The notes under the pieces: model-generated
Databases searched by the model: none
What the model was told of the DNA's origin: nothing
The model's input: the letters and a program-made list of their open reading frames with translations, nothing else
From: Cupriavidus taiwanensis
GTDB taxonomy: Bacteria > Pseudomonadota > Gammaproteobacteria > Burkholderiales > Burkholderiaceae
NCBI RefSeq assembly: GCF_900250115.1
Contig: NZ_LT984804.1
Location: forward strand, 1,441,301 to 1,505,300
Reading direction: 5' to 3'
Length of the DNA stretch: 64,000 bases
Shown here: positions 29,996 through 39,587 of the stretch, piece by piece
Numbering within the stretch: the first letter of the stretch is position 1
How the letters are laid out: the number at the start of each line of letters is the position of its first letter
Translations under genes and position numbers: made by a program

Positions 29996-31186
29996 GGATA
30001 CTCTGCACAAACGCGAATCGAGTGTGCTTGGCCGTTTAACAGGAAGCTGAATGCGCCACGACGCCAACCTATCAGCTCGGAGCGAAGCTATCTCGCACGC
30101 GCGAAGCAGCATTCGCGGGCTGCGCGCGAGGCATCGGCGTGAGCCAGAAACGCGCTCATGCCCCGGCAGCCAGCAGTTTGCCGCGCGCCATCCACAAGTT
30201 GGACAGTGCGAACAAGGTCATGAGTTGCGCGGTGTTCTTCCTCAGCCCTCGATAGCGGACCTTGGTGTAGCCGAACTGCCGCTTGATGACCCGGAACGGA
30301 TGCTCGACCTTGGCCCGGATGCCCGCCTTGATTCGCTCGACCTGATCGACGAGCGCGCCAAGTGGTTTGCTTTGGTCCAGGACGCGACGTTTGCCTGGCT
30401 TCATCGCTACGTGCCAGTTCACGCCCGCCCGCGCGTCCGGACGCTTCTCCACGCCCTGATAGCCCGCATCGCCGAACGCGTCGGTTTCCTCTCCATGCAG
30501 CAGGCTGTTGCCCTCAACCACGTCGTTGACCTTGCCCGCCGTGCCCCGCACCGTGTGCACCAGCCCGCTTTCGGCGTCCACGCCAATGTGCGCTTTCATG
30601 CCGAAATACCACTGGTTTCCTTTCTTGCTCTGGTGCATCTCTGGGTCGCGTTCGCCCGACCCATTCTTGGTCGAACTCGGTGCGCTGATCAGTGTCGCGT
30701 CCACCACCGTGCCCGCGCGCAGCATCAATCCCTTGTCGCGAAGGATGTCGTTGACCAGCGCGAGGATCTGAGCGGCCAGCTTGTGCTTCTCCAGCAGGTG
30801 ACGGAACCGCAGGATGGTGCTCTCGTCGGGCAGCCTCACCGTCCAGTTGTCCAGCCCGGCGAACTCCCGATACAGCGGCACGTCGTGCAGCGCTTCTTCC
30901 ATCGCCGGGTCCGACAGGCCGAACCATTGCTGAAGGAAGTGGATGCGCAGCATTGCCTCGACCGCGAACGGGGGACGGCCGCGCTTGCCTTCCGGGGCGT
31001 ACGGAGCGATCAGCATCACCAGATCGGCCCATGGCACCACACGGTTCATCTCGTCCAGGAATTCGCGCTTGCGGGTGCGCTTGGTCGACAAGTTCAGTCC
31101 AAGGTCAGTTTGTTTCATGCGCCACATGCTCGCTGGCTCGACGATTCATTGCAAGCACATCCGCCGGCTAATTGTGCAGAGCATCC
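29996..31186 (-). mobile_element. IS5-family insertion sequence, complete, 1191 bp
   Basis: Terminal inverted repeats GGATRCTCTGCACAA (29996-30010 and 31172-31186, one mismatch) bound one transposase gene. Both ends are flanked by CTAG (29992-29995, 31187-31190), the 4-bp target duplication expected for this family. Intact ends, duplications and reading frame indicate a recent insertion between the integrase and the defence genes. Confidence 0.88.
30156..31127 (-). CDS. IS5-family DDE transposase
   Basis: 323 residues. An N-terminal DUF772-like domain (RGRPPFAVEAMLRIHFLQQW) precedes the DDE core: first Asp in VVDATLISAPS, second Asp in DAFGDAGYQG, and the Glu in the Y/R/E segment RAKVEHPFRVIKRQFG. 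No frameshift is present, so it is likely functional. Confidence 0.95.
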   Translation of the reverse strand: MWRMKQTDLGLNLSTKRTRKREFLDEMNRVVPWADLVMLIAPYAPEGKRGRPPFAVEAMLRIHFLQQWFGLSDPAMEEALHDVPLYREFAGLDNWTVRLPDESTILRFRHLLEKHKLAAQILALVNDILRDKGLMLRAGTVVDATLISAPSSTKNGSGERDPEMHQSKKGNQWYFGMKAHIGVDAESGLVHTVRGTAGKVNDVVEGNSLLHGEETDAFGDAGYQGVEKRPDARAGVNWHVAMKPGKRRVLDQSKPLGALVDQVERIKAGIRAKVEHPFRVIKRQFGYTKVRYRGLRKNTAQLMTLFALSNLWMARGKLLAAGA

Positions 31187-31364
31187 CTAGGGGCTGGGAA
31201 CGAAATTTTGAAAAAAATGGGGGAAAAATTATGCAAATCAACGATTCTCACCCCCAAGCATAGCTGTTCACATCTCGAGCAACTGCGGCTCCTGGAGGTG
31301 TGAGAATATGTAAATTGACATGGCGGCCGACAAGTTTCCAGGTGTCGCCATAACAAGGGGATAC

Positions 31365-33434
31365 ATGCGCATCCATCAAGTTGAGATCAAGAACTTCCGT
31401 CTTTTGGCCGGCGTTGAGCTTGTCCTTGAGGACCAGACGACTGTCATCGTAGGCCGGAACAATAGCGGGAAAACATCTCTATCGGAAGTCATGCGTCGGC
31501 TCCTGGCTGATGGAAGCGCAGCGTTCCAGCTGGAGGACTTTTCCAGTGCTTGCTACGATCACTTCTGCGAAGCCCTTGAAGCGCTGAACCAGGGCGCCGA
31601 AGAAGATGCCATTCGCGCGCTCGTCCCGGCCATCGAACTTCGACTGAAGTTCCAGTACGACCCCGCCCAACCGCAGTTGGGGCCCTTGAGCCCCTTCGTG
31701 ATCGACTTGGATCCTGCGTGTACTGAAGCGCTGATAGTGGTTCGCTATGAGGTGAAAGACGGTCAGCTGGCACGATTTCTCGAAGGCCAGCCCAAGGAGG
31801 CGCTAACACCAGAAACGCGCATCGCGTTCTTCCGTGCGTTGCGGGAGCGTATCCCAAATGAGTTCAGCGTGAAGATCTGGGCCGAGGATCCCAATGATCC
31901 GGTCAATCGTCGTCAGTTGCAGCCAGGCGCACTGCGCGGTTTGGTCAAGACCGGGTTCATTAATGCGCAGCGGGGCTTGGACGATGTGACATCGCGAGAA
32001 TCCGATGTGCTGGCTAAGACCGTGGAAGGGCTTTTCGCGACAGCATCCTCGCCGTCGGCCGATACGGCGGACAAGCAGATTGCCGAGGCTCTGAAAGGCG
32101 CCGTCCAGGACATCCAGACCCAGATCGACACGAACTTTGGTGGTCAGCTCAAAAGCCTGATCCCTGCGCTGCAGACCTTTGGTTACCCCGGACTGGGGGG
32201 GCAGGAGTTGCACACTGAAACCCTTCTGGACGTCCGAAAGCTACTGTCGAATTTCACCAAGGTTCGCTACGCGGGCTACAGCGGCATCACGCTGCCCGAG
32301 TCATACAACGGCCTCGGCGCACGCAACCTGATCTTCATCCTGCTGCAACTGGCTGGCTTCTACAAAGCGTTTCGCGCCGAGACCATCGAACCGGGCGTGC
32401 ATCTGATCTTCATCGAGGAGCCTGAGGCGCATCTACATCCACAGATGCAGGAGGTCTTCATCCGCCAGTTGGCCAAGATTGCGCAGAAATTGGTTGACGG
32501 CACGGAGGACAAGAGGCCTTGGCCGGTGCAGTTTGTTGTGTCTACGCACTCATCGCACATCGCCAATGCAGCCGGTTTCGAAAGCATCCGCTATTTCCTT
32601 GGCGCTCCAGTGCTAGGGGCGCAGGAAGGCATTCGGACGACCAGGATCAAGGACTTGCGCAAAGGGCTTAAGGACATAGCGCCAGAAGACAAGAGGTTTC
32701 TTCACCAGTACATGACGTTGACGCGCTGCGACTTGTTCTTCGCTGACAAGGCAGTCCTCGTCGAGGGGCTGAGCGAGCGGCTGCTGCTTCCGGTCATCAT
32801 GGCGAAACTGGAAGCGGCTGAACCCGCGAGTCCAAAGCTGTCGAGCCAATACGTGACAGTGATGGAGGTTGGTGGCGCCTATGCGCATTTGTTTTTTGAT
32901 CTGCTGCAGTTTCTCGAACTGCGCAGCCTGATCATCACGGACCTCGACGCTGTCGAGAAACCCGGCGGCAAGGCGTGTGCGGTTCACCTTGGTCAGCATT
33001 CCAGCAACGCTTGTCTGAAAGCGTGGTTCTCTGAGGACGATCCCTTCACATTGGCGGCCTTGCTTGCCAAGAAAGACACTGACAAGGTGCTTAAGGGAAA
33101 CCGCATAGCTTATCAATGTGCCGAGGAAAAGGATGGGCCCTGTGGGCGAACATTCGAAGACGCGTTCATCCTCGCGAATCCGAAGTTGTTCGGCCTAGTT
33201 GAGAAGAACCCTCAGGCACTAGAACTGGAAGCCCGCAACAAAGCGGAGGAATGGAAAAAATCTGAGTTCGCATTGAAGCATGCGATCGGCGAGACTGGGT
33301 GGGCCGCACCGGCGTACATTGTGGACGGCGTTCGCTGGCTGGCTCGCGGCGATGTTGTCGCGCCAGATCCGGCATTGGCATTGGCTGTGGAGGCGGCTGC
33401 CGCCCCCGTTGACGGAGGCGGTGTCAATGCCTAA
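31365..33434 (+). CDS. OLD-family ATPase/Toprim nuclease, GajA-like (Gabija)
   Basis: 689 residues from an ATG with AAGGGG 4 bases upstream. The ABC-type ATPase shows Walker A GRNNSGKTSL (near residue 30), Walker B LIFIEEPEAHLHPQ (near 347) and the STHSSH switch (near 392). The C-terminal Toprim nuclease shows VLVEGLSERLL (catalytic Glu, near 466) and ITDLDAVE (paired Asp, near 525). This is the class 2 OLD layout. It overlaps the UvrD-type helicase gene by 8 bases, the gene pair that defines Gabija phage defence, in which GajA nicks DNA. It is longer than the ~580-residue type protein. Confidence 0.88.
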   Translation: MRIHQVEIKNFRLLAGVELVLEDQTTVIVGRNNSGKTSLSEVMRRLLADGSAAFQLEDFSSACYDHFCEALEALNQGAEEDAIRALVPAIELRLKFQYDPAQPQLGPLSPFVIDLDPACTEALIVVRYEVKDGQLARFLEGQPKEALTPETRIAFFRALRERIPNEFSVKIWAEDPNDPVNRRQLQPGALRGLVKTGFINAQRGLDDVTSRESDVLAKTVEGLFATASSPSADTADKQIAEALKGAVQDIQTQIDTNFGGQLKSLIPALQTFGYPGLGGQELHTETLLDVRKLLSNFTKVRYAGYSGITLPESYNGLGARNLIFILLQLAGFYKAFRAETIEPGVHLIFIEEPEAHLHPQMQEVFIRQLAKIAQKLVDGTEDKRPWPVQFVVSTHSSHIANAAGFESIRYFLGAPVLGAQEGIRTTRIKDLRKGLKDIAPEDKRFLHQYMTLTRCDLFFADKAVLVEGLSERLLLPVIMAKLEAAEPASPKLSSQYVTVMEVGGAYAHLFFDLLQFLELRSLIITDLDAVEKPGGKACAVHLGQHSSNACLKAWFSEDDPFTLAALLAKKDTDKVLKGNRIAYQCAEEKDGPCGRTFEDAFILANPKLFGLVEKNPQALELEARNKAEEWKKSEFALKHAIGETGWAAPAYIVDGVRWLARGDVVAPDPALALAVEAAAAPVDGGGVNA

Positions 33435-35160
33435 GGTCGAATCACCTGCAGAAGCAGCAAGCATGCGCGCGCTCGAAACCATGTATGCCTGCCTTGGAGC
33501 GGGACAGAGCTTTCGTCTGGAGGCCGGTGCAGGTGCCGGTAAGACGTACTCGCTGATCAAGGCGCTCCGATTCCTGATTGAACGCAACAATGGCATATTT
33601 CCAAAACGCAATCAGCAGATCGCTTGCATCACCTTCACGAACGTTGCGAAGGACGAGATTGTAGCGCGGACAGACCGGAGCCCGTTGGTCTTCTGCGAGA
33701 CCAACCATGCGTTCTGTTGGTCGCTGATCAGCGGCTTCCAGAAGCCGCTCAGGGCGCTGGTCGAGGCGATGCCAGCATGGAAGGAAAAGATGGAAGAGGT
33801 TGGCGGAAGCTTGGGCAAACGCGCCATCGAGTACAACCTCGGGCATCGTTATATCCGCGACGATCGCGTGTCCATCCACCATGACGACGTCCTGCCGCTC
33901 ACTATCTCGCTCATGGTGCATGAGAAGTTCCGTCGCATGATCGCGGACCGCTTTCCGATCATTCTGGTCGACGAGTACCAGGACACGGACAACGATTGGG
34001 TCGAAGCGATCAAGTCCCATTTCTTGGGGCAGCCTGGCGCGCCGCTGTTTGGCTTCTTCGGCGACCATTGGCAGAAGATTTACGGCGGCGGATGCGGAAA
34101 GCTGGAGCATCCAAGCGTGACAGAGATCGGCAAGGAGGCCAACTTCCGGTCGGTCAAAGTTATTGTCGACTCCCTCAATCGAATGCGGCCTAAACTGCAG
34201 CAGTTCGTTGAAGACCCCGAGGCCGAAGGCCAGGTGCGCGTCTTCCATACGAACAATTGGCAAGGCGAGCGTCAAAAGGGCGCGCATTGGGGAGGGGATC
34301 TGCCTTCGGCAGACGGGCAGGCCACCCTGGAGCGCGTTAAGGTGGCGTTGCAACAGGATGGGTGGGATTTGGCACCCAGCCACACTAAGGTCCTTATGCT
34401 GACGCATAGGCTCTTGGCGAACCAGCAAGGCTATTCAAATCTGGCAGCTGCATTTCGTTACAACGAATCGTTCACGAAGAAGGAGCATGAGCACATTGCC
34501 TTCTTTGTGGATCAGTTGGAGCCTGCATGCGACGCCTTCACCGACCGCAGGTACGGCGCAATGTTCGAAGCGCTTGGTGGCACTACGCCGCAGATGCGCA
34601 GTCATTCGGACAAGGCGCGGTGGCACGATGCCATGACGCAGTCGGTCGCTCTTCGTGAAAATGGGACTGTGGGGCAGGTTGTTGAACACCTGCTTGCTCA
34701 GCGAAGGCCAAGACTTCCGGACGCCGTCGAGAAGCGCGAGCGAGAACTGCGCGACTTCGACAAGGGTGCGGGCATCGAGATGCCACGAGTGCTAGAAGAA
34801 CTGCAGAAACTTCGAGGTGTAGCCTATTCTGAGGTCAAGGCGCTTCGTCGCTATCTCGATGGTCACTCGCCGTTCGAGACGAAGCACGGTGTCAAGGGGG
34901 CTGAGTTCGAGAGCGTCCTGGTTGTGGTCGGGCGCGGTTGGAACCAGTACAACTTTGGTGAAATGCTGGAGCTTGCCGGCTCCCAAGCGGTTCCAACAGC
35001 GAAGGAAGTGGCATTCGAGCGCAATCGCAATTTGTTCTACGTCGCCTGTTCCAGGCCCCAGAAGCGGCTCGCCATCCTGTTCACCCAATTCCTGTCACCC
35101 GGAGCCATGGGAACCCTTGAGAACTGGTTCGGGGCGGATGCCGTTACGCCGGCCCCTTAG
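33427..35160 (+). CDS. UvrD/PcrA-like SF1 helicase, GajB-like (Gabija)
   Basis: 577 residues from the ATG at 33427; a long in-frame extension upstream overlaps the OLD gene and is not needed. Helicase motifs appear in order: Walker A EAGAGAGKTYSL (near residue 38), Ia ITFTNVAKDEI, Walker B ILVDEYQDTD (near 182), III FGDHWQKIYGG, V HGVKGAEFESVLVV and VI LFYVACSRPQKRL. Compact UvrD-type helicases next to an OLD nuclease are GajB, which senses nucleotide or DNA-end status and joins the GajA complex. The 8-base overlap implies coupled translation. Confidence 0.87.
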   Translation: MPKVESPAEAASMRALETMYACLGAGQSFRLEAGAGAGKTYSLIKALRFLIERNNGIFPKRNQQIACITFTNVAKDEIVARTDRSPLVFCETNHAFCWSLISGFQKPLRALVEAMPAWKEKMEEVGGSLGKRAIEYNLGHRYIRDDRVSIHHDDVLPLTISLMVHEKFRRMIADRFPIILVDEYQDTDNDWVEAIKSHFLGQPGAPLFGFFGDHWQKIYGGGCGKLEHPSVTEIGKEANFRSVKVIVDSLNRMRPKLQQFVEDPEAEGQVRVFHTNNWQGERQKGAHWGGDLPSADGQATLERVKVALQQDGWDLAPSHTKVLMLTHRLLANQQGYSNLAAAFRYNESFTKKEHEHIAFFVDQLEPACDAFTDRRYGAMFEALGGTTPQMRSHSDKARWHDAMTQSVALRENGTVGQVVEHLLAQRRPRLPDAVEKRERELRDFDKGAGIEMPRVLEELQKLRGVAYSEVKALRRYLDGHSPFETKHGVKGAEFESVLVVVGRGWNQYNFGEMLELAGSQAVPTAKEVAFERNRNLFYVACSRPQKRLAILFTQFLSPGAMGTLENWFGADAVTPAP

Positions 35161-35465
35161 TTGGTCGTCAAGGAAGTGCTCATATCGTTCAAATTGACCC
35201 TTATCTGCTTTACGCCAGCGACGCATAGCAGCGCATTGGCCGACGAGCTAGGGCTGGTAAGCTATGCCGCCGTGATGCCGCATCTTCTATCCACCAAAGG
35301 ACTGGTTCACGAAGTCCCTGGAATCAATGCTTGACCTTGGGGGTTAGGGCATGCAGCCTTCCAGCGATTCGAACGCCGGGGAGAGCCGCAATGAACACGT
35401 CGTCAACCCTTTTGTAGGCGCTGCTCTTTTTGCAGATCACTAAACGTGTTCGCGGAGGCGAGAAA
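35161..35465. other. Region between the Gabija-like pair and the helicase-nuclease operon
   Basis: About 305 bases with no confident gene. The GajB frame is followed immediately by an open 57-codon stretch (35161-35334, no ATG start) reading like a winged-helix fragment (SALADELGLVSYAAVMPHLL); it may be a relic. The strong ribosome site GGAGG at 35454-35458 belongs to the next gene. Confidence 0.4.
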
Positions 35466-38400
35466 TTGGCCAAAAGGCAATCCCGGACTGCGACGGCGAT
35501 TTTTCTCAAGGGTTTCAAAGAGCCCTATTTGCGCTCGAATGACCGCCCGTTCATCAAACTTCTGAACTGGTACACGGGCATCGGAAAGACTTACAACGCT
35601 GCAGCCTTCAGTATCGAGCTGTTTCTCAACTGTGACGTCATCCCGGTCTTCATCGCACCGCTGCAATCGCTCGTTTCTCAATTCAACGGCGAAGTGCGCA
35701 AGCACCAGGAGGACCGCAGCTACGCCGACGAGCTCGAACGAGAGGTGGTCGAGCGTGGTGCTGACATCCCCGTCTACCGGCTGTACTCGATTGACTACCA
35801 CGTCAACGACCGCACCTTCTTCAACGCCTGTCTCTCCCTGGTGCACTGGTTCGAGCGCCATCCGCAAGTTGTCGCGAAGATGGAACGCTCGCCCAAGCAC
35901 GCGGACACAGAGAAGAGCATTCGCAGCCGCATTCAGGAGCTGCGCGTCAAAGCGGCCTCATGCGAGCAGTCCAACTTCCTCGGCATGTCTCCGGCGGACG
36001 ACATTTACGAGGACACGAGAGCCGCATACCTGAGGTCAGCACGGCAAGCCCGCGGCCTGGCCGACAGGCTCGTCTGGAAGCTCATTCAACTGGACGTAGA
36101 AAGCCGGTCTGCCAATCGTGACGAAGAGCGGTACATGCAAGCTCGAGAGGTCGCGGAGCTGGTAGGGCGCCTCCATCCGCTGCAGGCCTTCCTTGATGCG
36201 CCGGGCATCATCGTGAGCACAGCTTCCAAGGCGCAGGTGGCACACAAGGTCTTTGCGGCTGACGGGAAGGGTGGCTTCAGGCAGCATGACTGGGAAAATC
36301 TGCCGCTATTTCTAGCGGAGCTCAATCGAGAGGAGAGCGAGCTTGGCCGTTTGGTGTCCCGTCGGCCGGATGCCGCACGCGTCGTCACATTCGTCGACGA
36401 GGAGGAGGATTCCTACTGGTACCTGTTCGACCAGCGCAAGTCGGCGGTGAACTCCGGGGGGCGGAATGATCTGAACTTGGTCATAACGGAGTTCTTCCAG
36501 TACTTCGACCTGAAGTGGCCGATGGCATTCGAGCGCCTGGAGCTGTCGGGACCCCGGCGAGGCCTGGCGAACAAGGTGTACGACCACCTCGAAGACTTCG
36601 CCCGTATCAGCAAGGGTCTAGAAGACGAGTTCAAGCTGGAAGCCGAACGCACGAAGGCGTCGTTCATTCTGTCGCAGCGCAAGGTGGAGCTTCTGCGCGC
36701 GAAGCTGTCCGAGCAGTGTTCGACCACGGCGGAGCGTTTCACCGACGAGGAGTTGCTGGAGGTCCTCACACAGCTCCATGAGCGCAATGACGCCCATGCG
36801 GACTTCAAGCGGTTCCGGCAAAAGGCACGAGTCCTTCAACGGATTCGCTCATACGTGCGGGAAATCTGGCAGCCAGGCCTGGGCTCCGACTACGACATTT
36901 TCGTGAACTTGCACGACCTCGTGGTGAACAAGAAGTTTTTCACCATGAGCCGCTCGACATACGGGGAAGTGCTGGACCAGCCAGGGCAGACCTTCTTCAC
37001 GGAGTCCGCTAGCGTGATGGACACGGAGTTCCTGCGGCAGGTTCAGCTTACGAAAGACACCGCGCACCAGACAATACGCCTGCAGTACCACGACGGAAAG
37101 ATCCCCGAGGGGTCGTACAGCCTGTTCGATTATCTTCGGCTGGTGGTCTTCATGGCTCGCGTCTTGGCGGCGACCAGCGGGGATGACGTCATCGAAATGT
37201 CCAAGGTGGACCAGGAGCGGTACCCCAGCCTGGACAAGTTCCGTTCAGACGTGCGCCGGCTGTTTGACGGCAAGATTGCCTCTGAGGGACTGGAGACCGA
37301 CGTGAGCGACAAGGAGCTGCTCACGGACTCATTCCTCTTCGAACACACCAAATCCGTGGTGACGCTGGAAGAGAGCCGCAACCAAGCCGAAGAGTACAAC
37401 AAGGAAGCGGACATCTGCCTCACGCTGACCATTACCTCTCTCCGCGCGACGCCCGAGGAAGACATTGTTCGAGCCCTCGGACGCACGAACGGCGTATACC
37501 TGATGAGCGCCACTGGTGGCCTGGATTCCGCCTCTTCGGGAGCCTTTAATACCAAGCACCTGCGCCGGTACTTGGAAGAACGCGGCGGCCATTTCTCGCA
37601 GATGGGGGACGACGAACTGGAGGTGGTTGGCGCCCGCGCACTGGAGTTGCTGAACAAGCGCGAGCGGAAGGTCGTAATCCTCGACGACGAGAACCCGGCG
37701 CCCACGTTCGACGCCTCGACTGCCTTCAAGGGGCTGTACCAACTGTTTGACGAGGCTCGCCCAAAGAAGGGCGAATCCGGTTACTCACAGTTGAACAGAC
37801 ACAAACGGAACGAACTGCAGGGCCTAGTCGCCAGCCTAGACAAGCTGATGGCGACTAGCATCCGCTCGGGCCTGGTTTTGTGCCAGACCCCTCAGCACGT
37901 GAAGAAGTGCCTAATTCGTCTAGCCAACTCCTCGCTAGGGCTGGTTATGCAGAAAGACACGACGGGCGACTACTTCGTGGTAAAGCCCCGGGTGCTCCCG
38001 ACCTATCGCGAGTTTGGACAGGCTGAAGAAATCCATATCATCCTGTACACGGCGGAACGCTTCCGCAAGAAGGACCGCAGCAAGACCGGCGCCGCCGACG
38101 AGGACGACGATAAGGGGCAGTTCAACAAGGAGCTGGAGGATGCTCTGGACATTAGCCGCAAGAAGGTGCTGCTCTGGACAGCATACGCGTCGGCGTCTCG
38201 CGGCATCAACTTTTTGACCAAGCAGCATGGCACTGAACGCGACTTCGAGCTGTTCTGCCTGCTTAATGACCCGTACTACACACGGCATACCCGTCCTGGC
38301 TCTAGCGGCTTCTCGATGGAGATGTTCCAGAGCTTCGCGCAGGTGCTGCGGGACGACGTTCCGGAGTGGGCGGCCATGTCCAAGGGCGACCTGCTGTTTG

Positions 38401-39587
38401 AATACTCGCGTATTCGCTGGAAACGCCTGCGTAAGGAACACGTCATTGACATCACTCGGACGGTCTTTCAAGCCCTCGGCCGCGGCGAGCGGCGACCCTA
38501 CGAGAAAATGCCGTGCCAACATCTGTATATCAGCTCCGAGGCTGCTCGGATGGTGCACCTCGGCCTGCGGCATGCGCCCGAGCTGCGCAAACGGGCTTCT
38601 CCAGCGCAACGCGCCGTCCTTGACACGCTGGTCTTGCATCACCGCAGGACAGGCATTTTTGCGTCCGCTGCTGAACGGGAGCGCCACCACGCTGAAAGCT
38701 TGCAAAAGGCGGTGGCGTTCAGGGAGTTCACCAGCTCAAGGCCCGCGCGCTTCCGATCTGACCCGGCAGCCCGCACGACGTGGGATCTGCTGTTCCGGTC
38801 CACCATGTTCACCGACCCGGTCAAGTACCTGGAGGACCTGCGGACCAGCGGAGTACCGGAGGCTTACTTAGACGGGTGCTTCGTTGAAATGCCAGCTGGT
38901 GCTGACGTCTACACCAGGCAGTTTTCCATGGCCGGCATGTCCGACTTAGTGATTACCGATGCCGACGACGGCACGGAAGCGTTCGACTGGACAGGCATGG
39001 TGGCGCCAGACAGCTTGATGTCGCGCCTCTCAGAAAGCACGCACCGCCTTCTGAAGGAATGGCGCGGCTTCCGTCTGGCAGACAAGACCAAGCGCCTCCT
39101 GCCGCAGCCCTGGTTCGTGACTGAAATCATGAAGGGCTACATCGCAGAGCTCGAGTTCGAGCAGTACGTTGGCGAACAGTTCAACGTTTGGGCGAAGGAT
39201 CTGCAGTTGGGCTGCGGCCCTGTCGAATATGTCCGGCCGGAACTGCACCCGCTCTATGCCGAACTCTACCAGCTCTTTGACTACTACCTGCGGCCCGCTC
39301 CGGATGTGTGGGTTGCAGTGGATTTGAAGAACTGGACCCGGAACACCGACAGCCTCAAGAAACAGCAGTTGCAGGAGACCGCGGAGAAGAAGCACGCCAA
39401 GCTTCGTGAGCTGCTACCAAACGCCACAGTTCACACGCTGTACGTCAACTTGCAGGGCGCCCACAAGTTTGCAGTGACGCGCCCGCCGCTGGGCACCATT
39501 CGCTTCATGGCCATGTACGTTCAGAACACCGGAGACGCCGGGTGGATGCCCAATGCGAACCTACGTGACGCCATTCTGGGGAAGTAA
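35466..39587 (+). CDS. Giant SF2-type helicase fused to a C-terminal PD-(D/E)XK nuclease
   Basis: 1373 residues from a TTG at 35466, chosen because a full GGAGG lies 7 bases upstream; a TTG at 35430 is in frame but has no ribosome site. Helicase elements seen: Walker A TGIGKT (37-42), a DEEE Walker B-like motif in VTFVDEEED (311-314), the SAT of motif III in YLMSATGG (681-683) and a motif VI-like SASRGINF (909-916). Long insertions separate them, recalling DinG/XPD-like spacing. Near the C-terminus P1279-D1280 and D1286-L-K1288 (APDVWVAVDLKNW) form a PD-(D/E)XK nuclease signature. The stop overlaps the next start (TAATG). I recognise no named system; a defence role is inferred from domains and neighbours. 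Confidence 0.82.
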   Translation: MAKRQSRTATAIFLKGFKEPYLRSNDRPFIKLLNWYTGIGKTYNAAAFSIELFLNCDVIPVFIAPLQSLVSQFNGEVRKHQEDRSYADELEREVVERGADIPVYRLYSIDYHVNDRTFFNACLSLVHWFERHPQVVAKMERSPKHADTEKSIRSRIQELRVKAASCEQSNFLGMSPADDIYEDTRAAYLRSARQARGLADRLVWKLIQLDVESRSANRDEERYMQAREVAELVGRLHPLQAFLDAPGIIVSTASKAQVAHKVFAADGKGGFRQHDWENLPLFLAELNREESELGRLVSRRPDAARVVTFVDEEEDSYWYLFDQRKSAVNSGGRNDLNLVITEFFQYFDLKWPMAFERLELSGPRRGLANKVYDHLEDFARISKGLEDEFKLEAERTKASFILSQRKVELLRAKLSEQCSTTAERFTDEELLEVLTQLHERNDAHADFKRFRQKARVLQRIRSYVREIWQPGLGSDYDIFVNLHDLVVNKKFFTMSRSTYGEVLDQPGQTFFTESASVMDTEFLRQVQLTKDTAHQTIRLQYHDGKIPEGSYSLFDYLRLVVFMARVLAATSGDDVIEMSKVDQERYPSLDKFRSDVRRLFDGKIASEGLETDVSDKELLTDSFLFEHTKSVVTLEESRNQAEEYNKEADICLTLTITSLRATPEEDIVRALGRTNGVYLMSATGGLDSASSGAFNTKHLRRYLEERGGHFSQMGDDELEVVGARALELLNKRERKVVILDDENPAPTFDASTAFKGLYQLFDEARPKKGESGYSQLNRHKRNELQGLVASLDKLMATSIRSGLVLCQTPQHVKKCLIRLANSSLGLVMQKDTTGDYFVVKPRVLPTYREFGQAEEIHIILYTAERFRKKDRSKTGAADEDDDKGQFNKELEDALDISRKKVLLWTAYASASRGINFLTKQHGTERDFELFCLLNDPYYTRHTRPGSSGFSMEMFQSFAQVLRDDVPEWAAMSKGDLLFEYSRIRWKRLRKEHVIDITRTVFQALGRGERRPYEKMPCQHLYISSEAARMVHLGLRHAPELRKRASPAQRAVLDTLVLHHRRTGIFASAAERERHHAESLQKAVAFREFTSSRPARFRSDPAARTTWDLLFRSTMFTDPVKYLEDLRTSGVPEAYLDGCFVEMPAGADVYTRQFSMAGMSDLVITDADDGTEAFDWTGMVAPDSLMSRLSESTHRLLKEWRGFRLADKTKRLLPQPWFVTEIMKGYIAELEFEQYVGEQFNVWAKDLQLGCGPVEYVRPELHPLYAELYQLFDYYLRPAPDVWVAVDLKNWTRNTDSLKKQQLQETAEKKHAKLRELLPNATVHTLYVNLQGAHKFAVTRPPLGTIRFMAMYVQNTGDAGWMPNANLRDAILGK

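Noticed and set aside
30051..31190. 379-codon plus-strand frame opposite the IS5 transposase
   Set aside because: It spans the IS end and is antisense to the DDE transposase.
31244..31307. 8-bp inverted repeat ATTCTCAC/GTGAGAAT upstream of the Gabija-like pair
   Set aside because: 48-base loop and short arms; too weak to call an operator.
33280..33426. 49-residue extension of the UvrD-type helicase
   Set aside because: Arg/Trp-rich reading through the OLD gene; the Walker A position fits the ATG at 33427.
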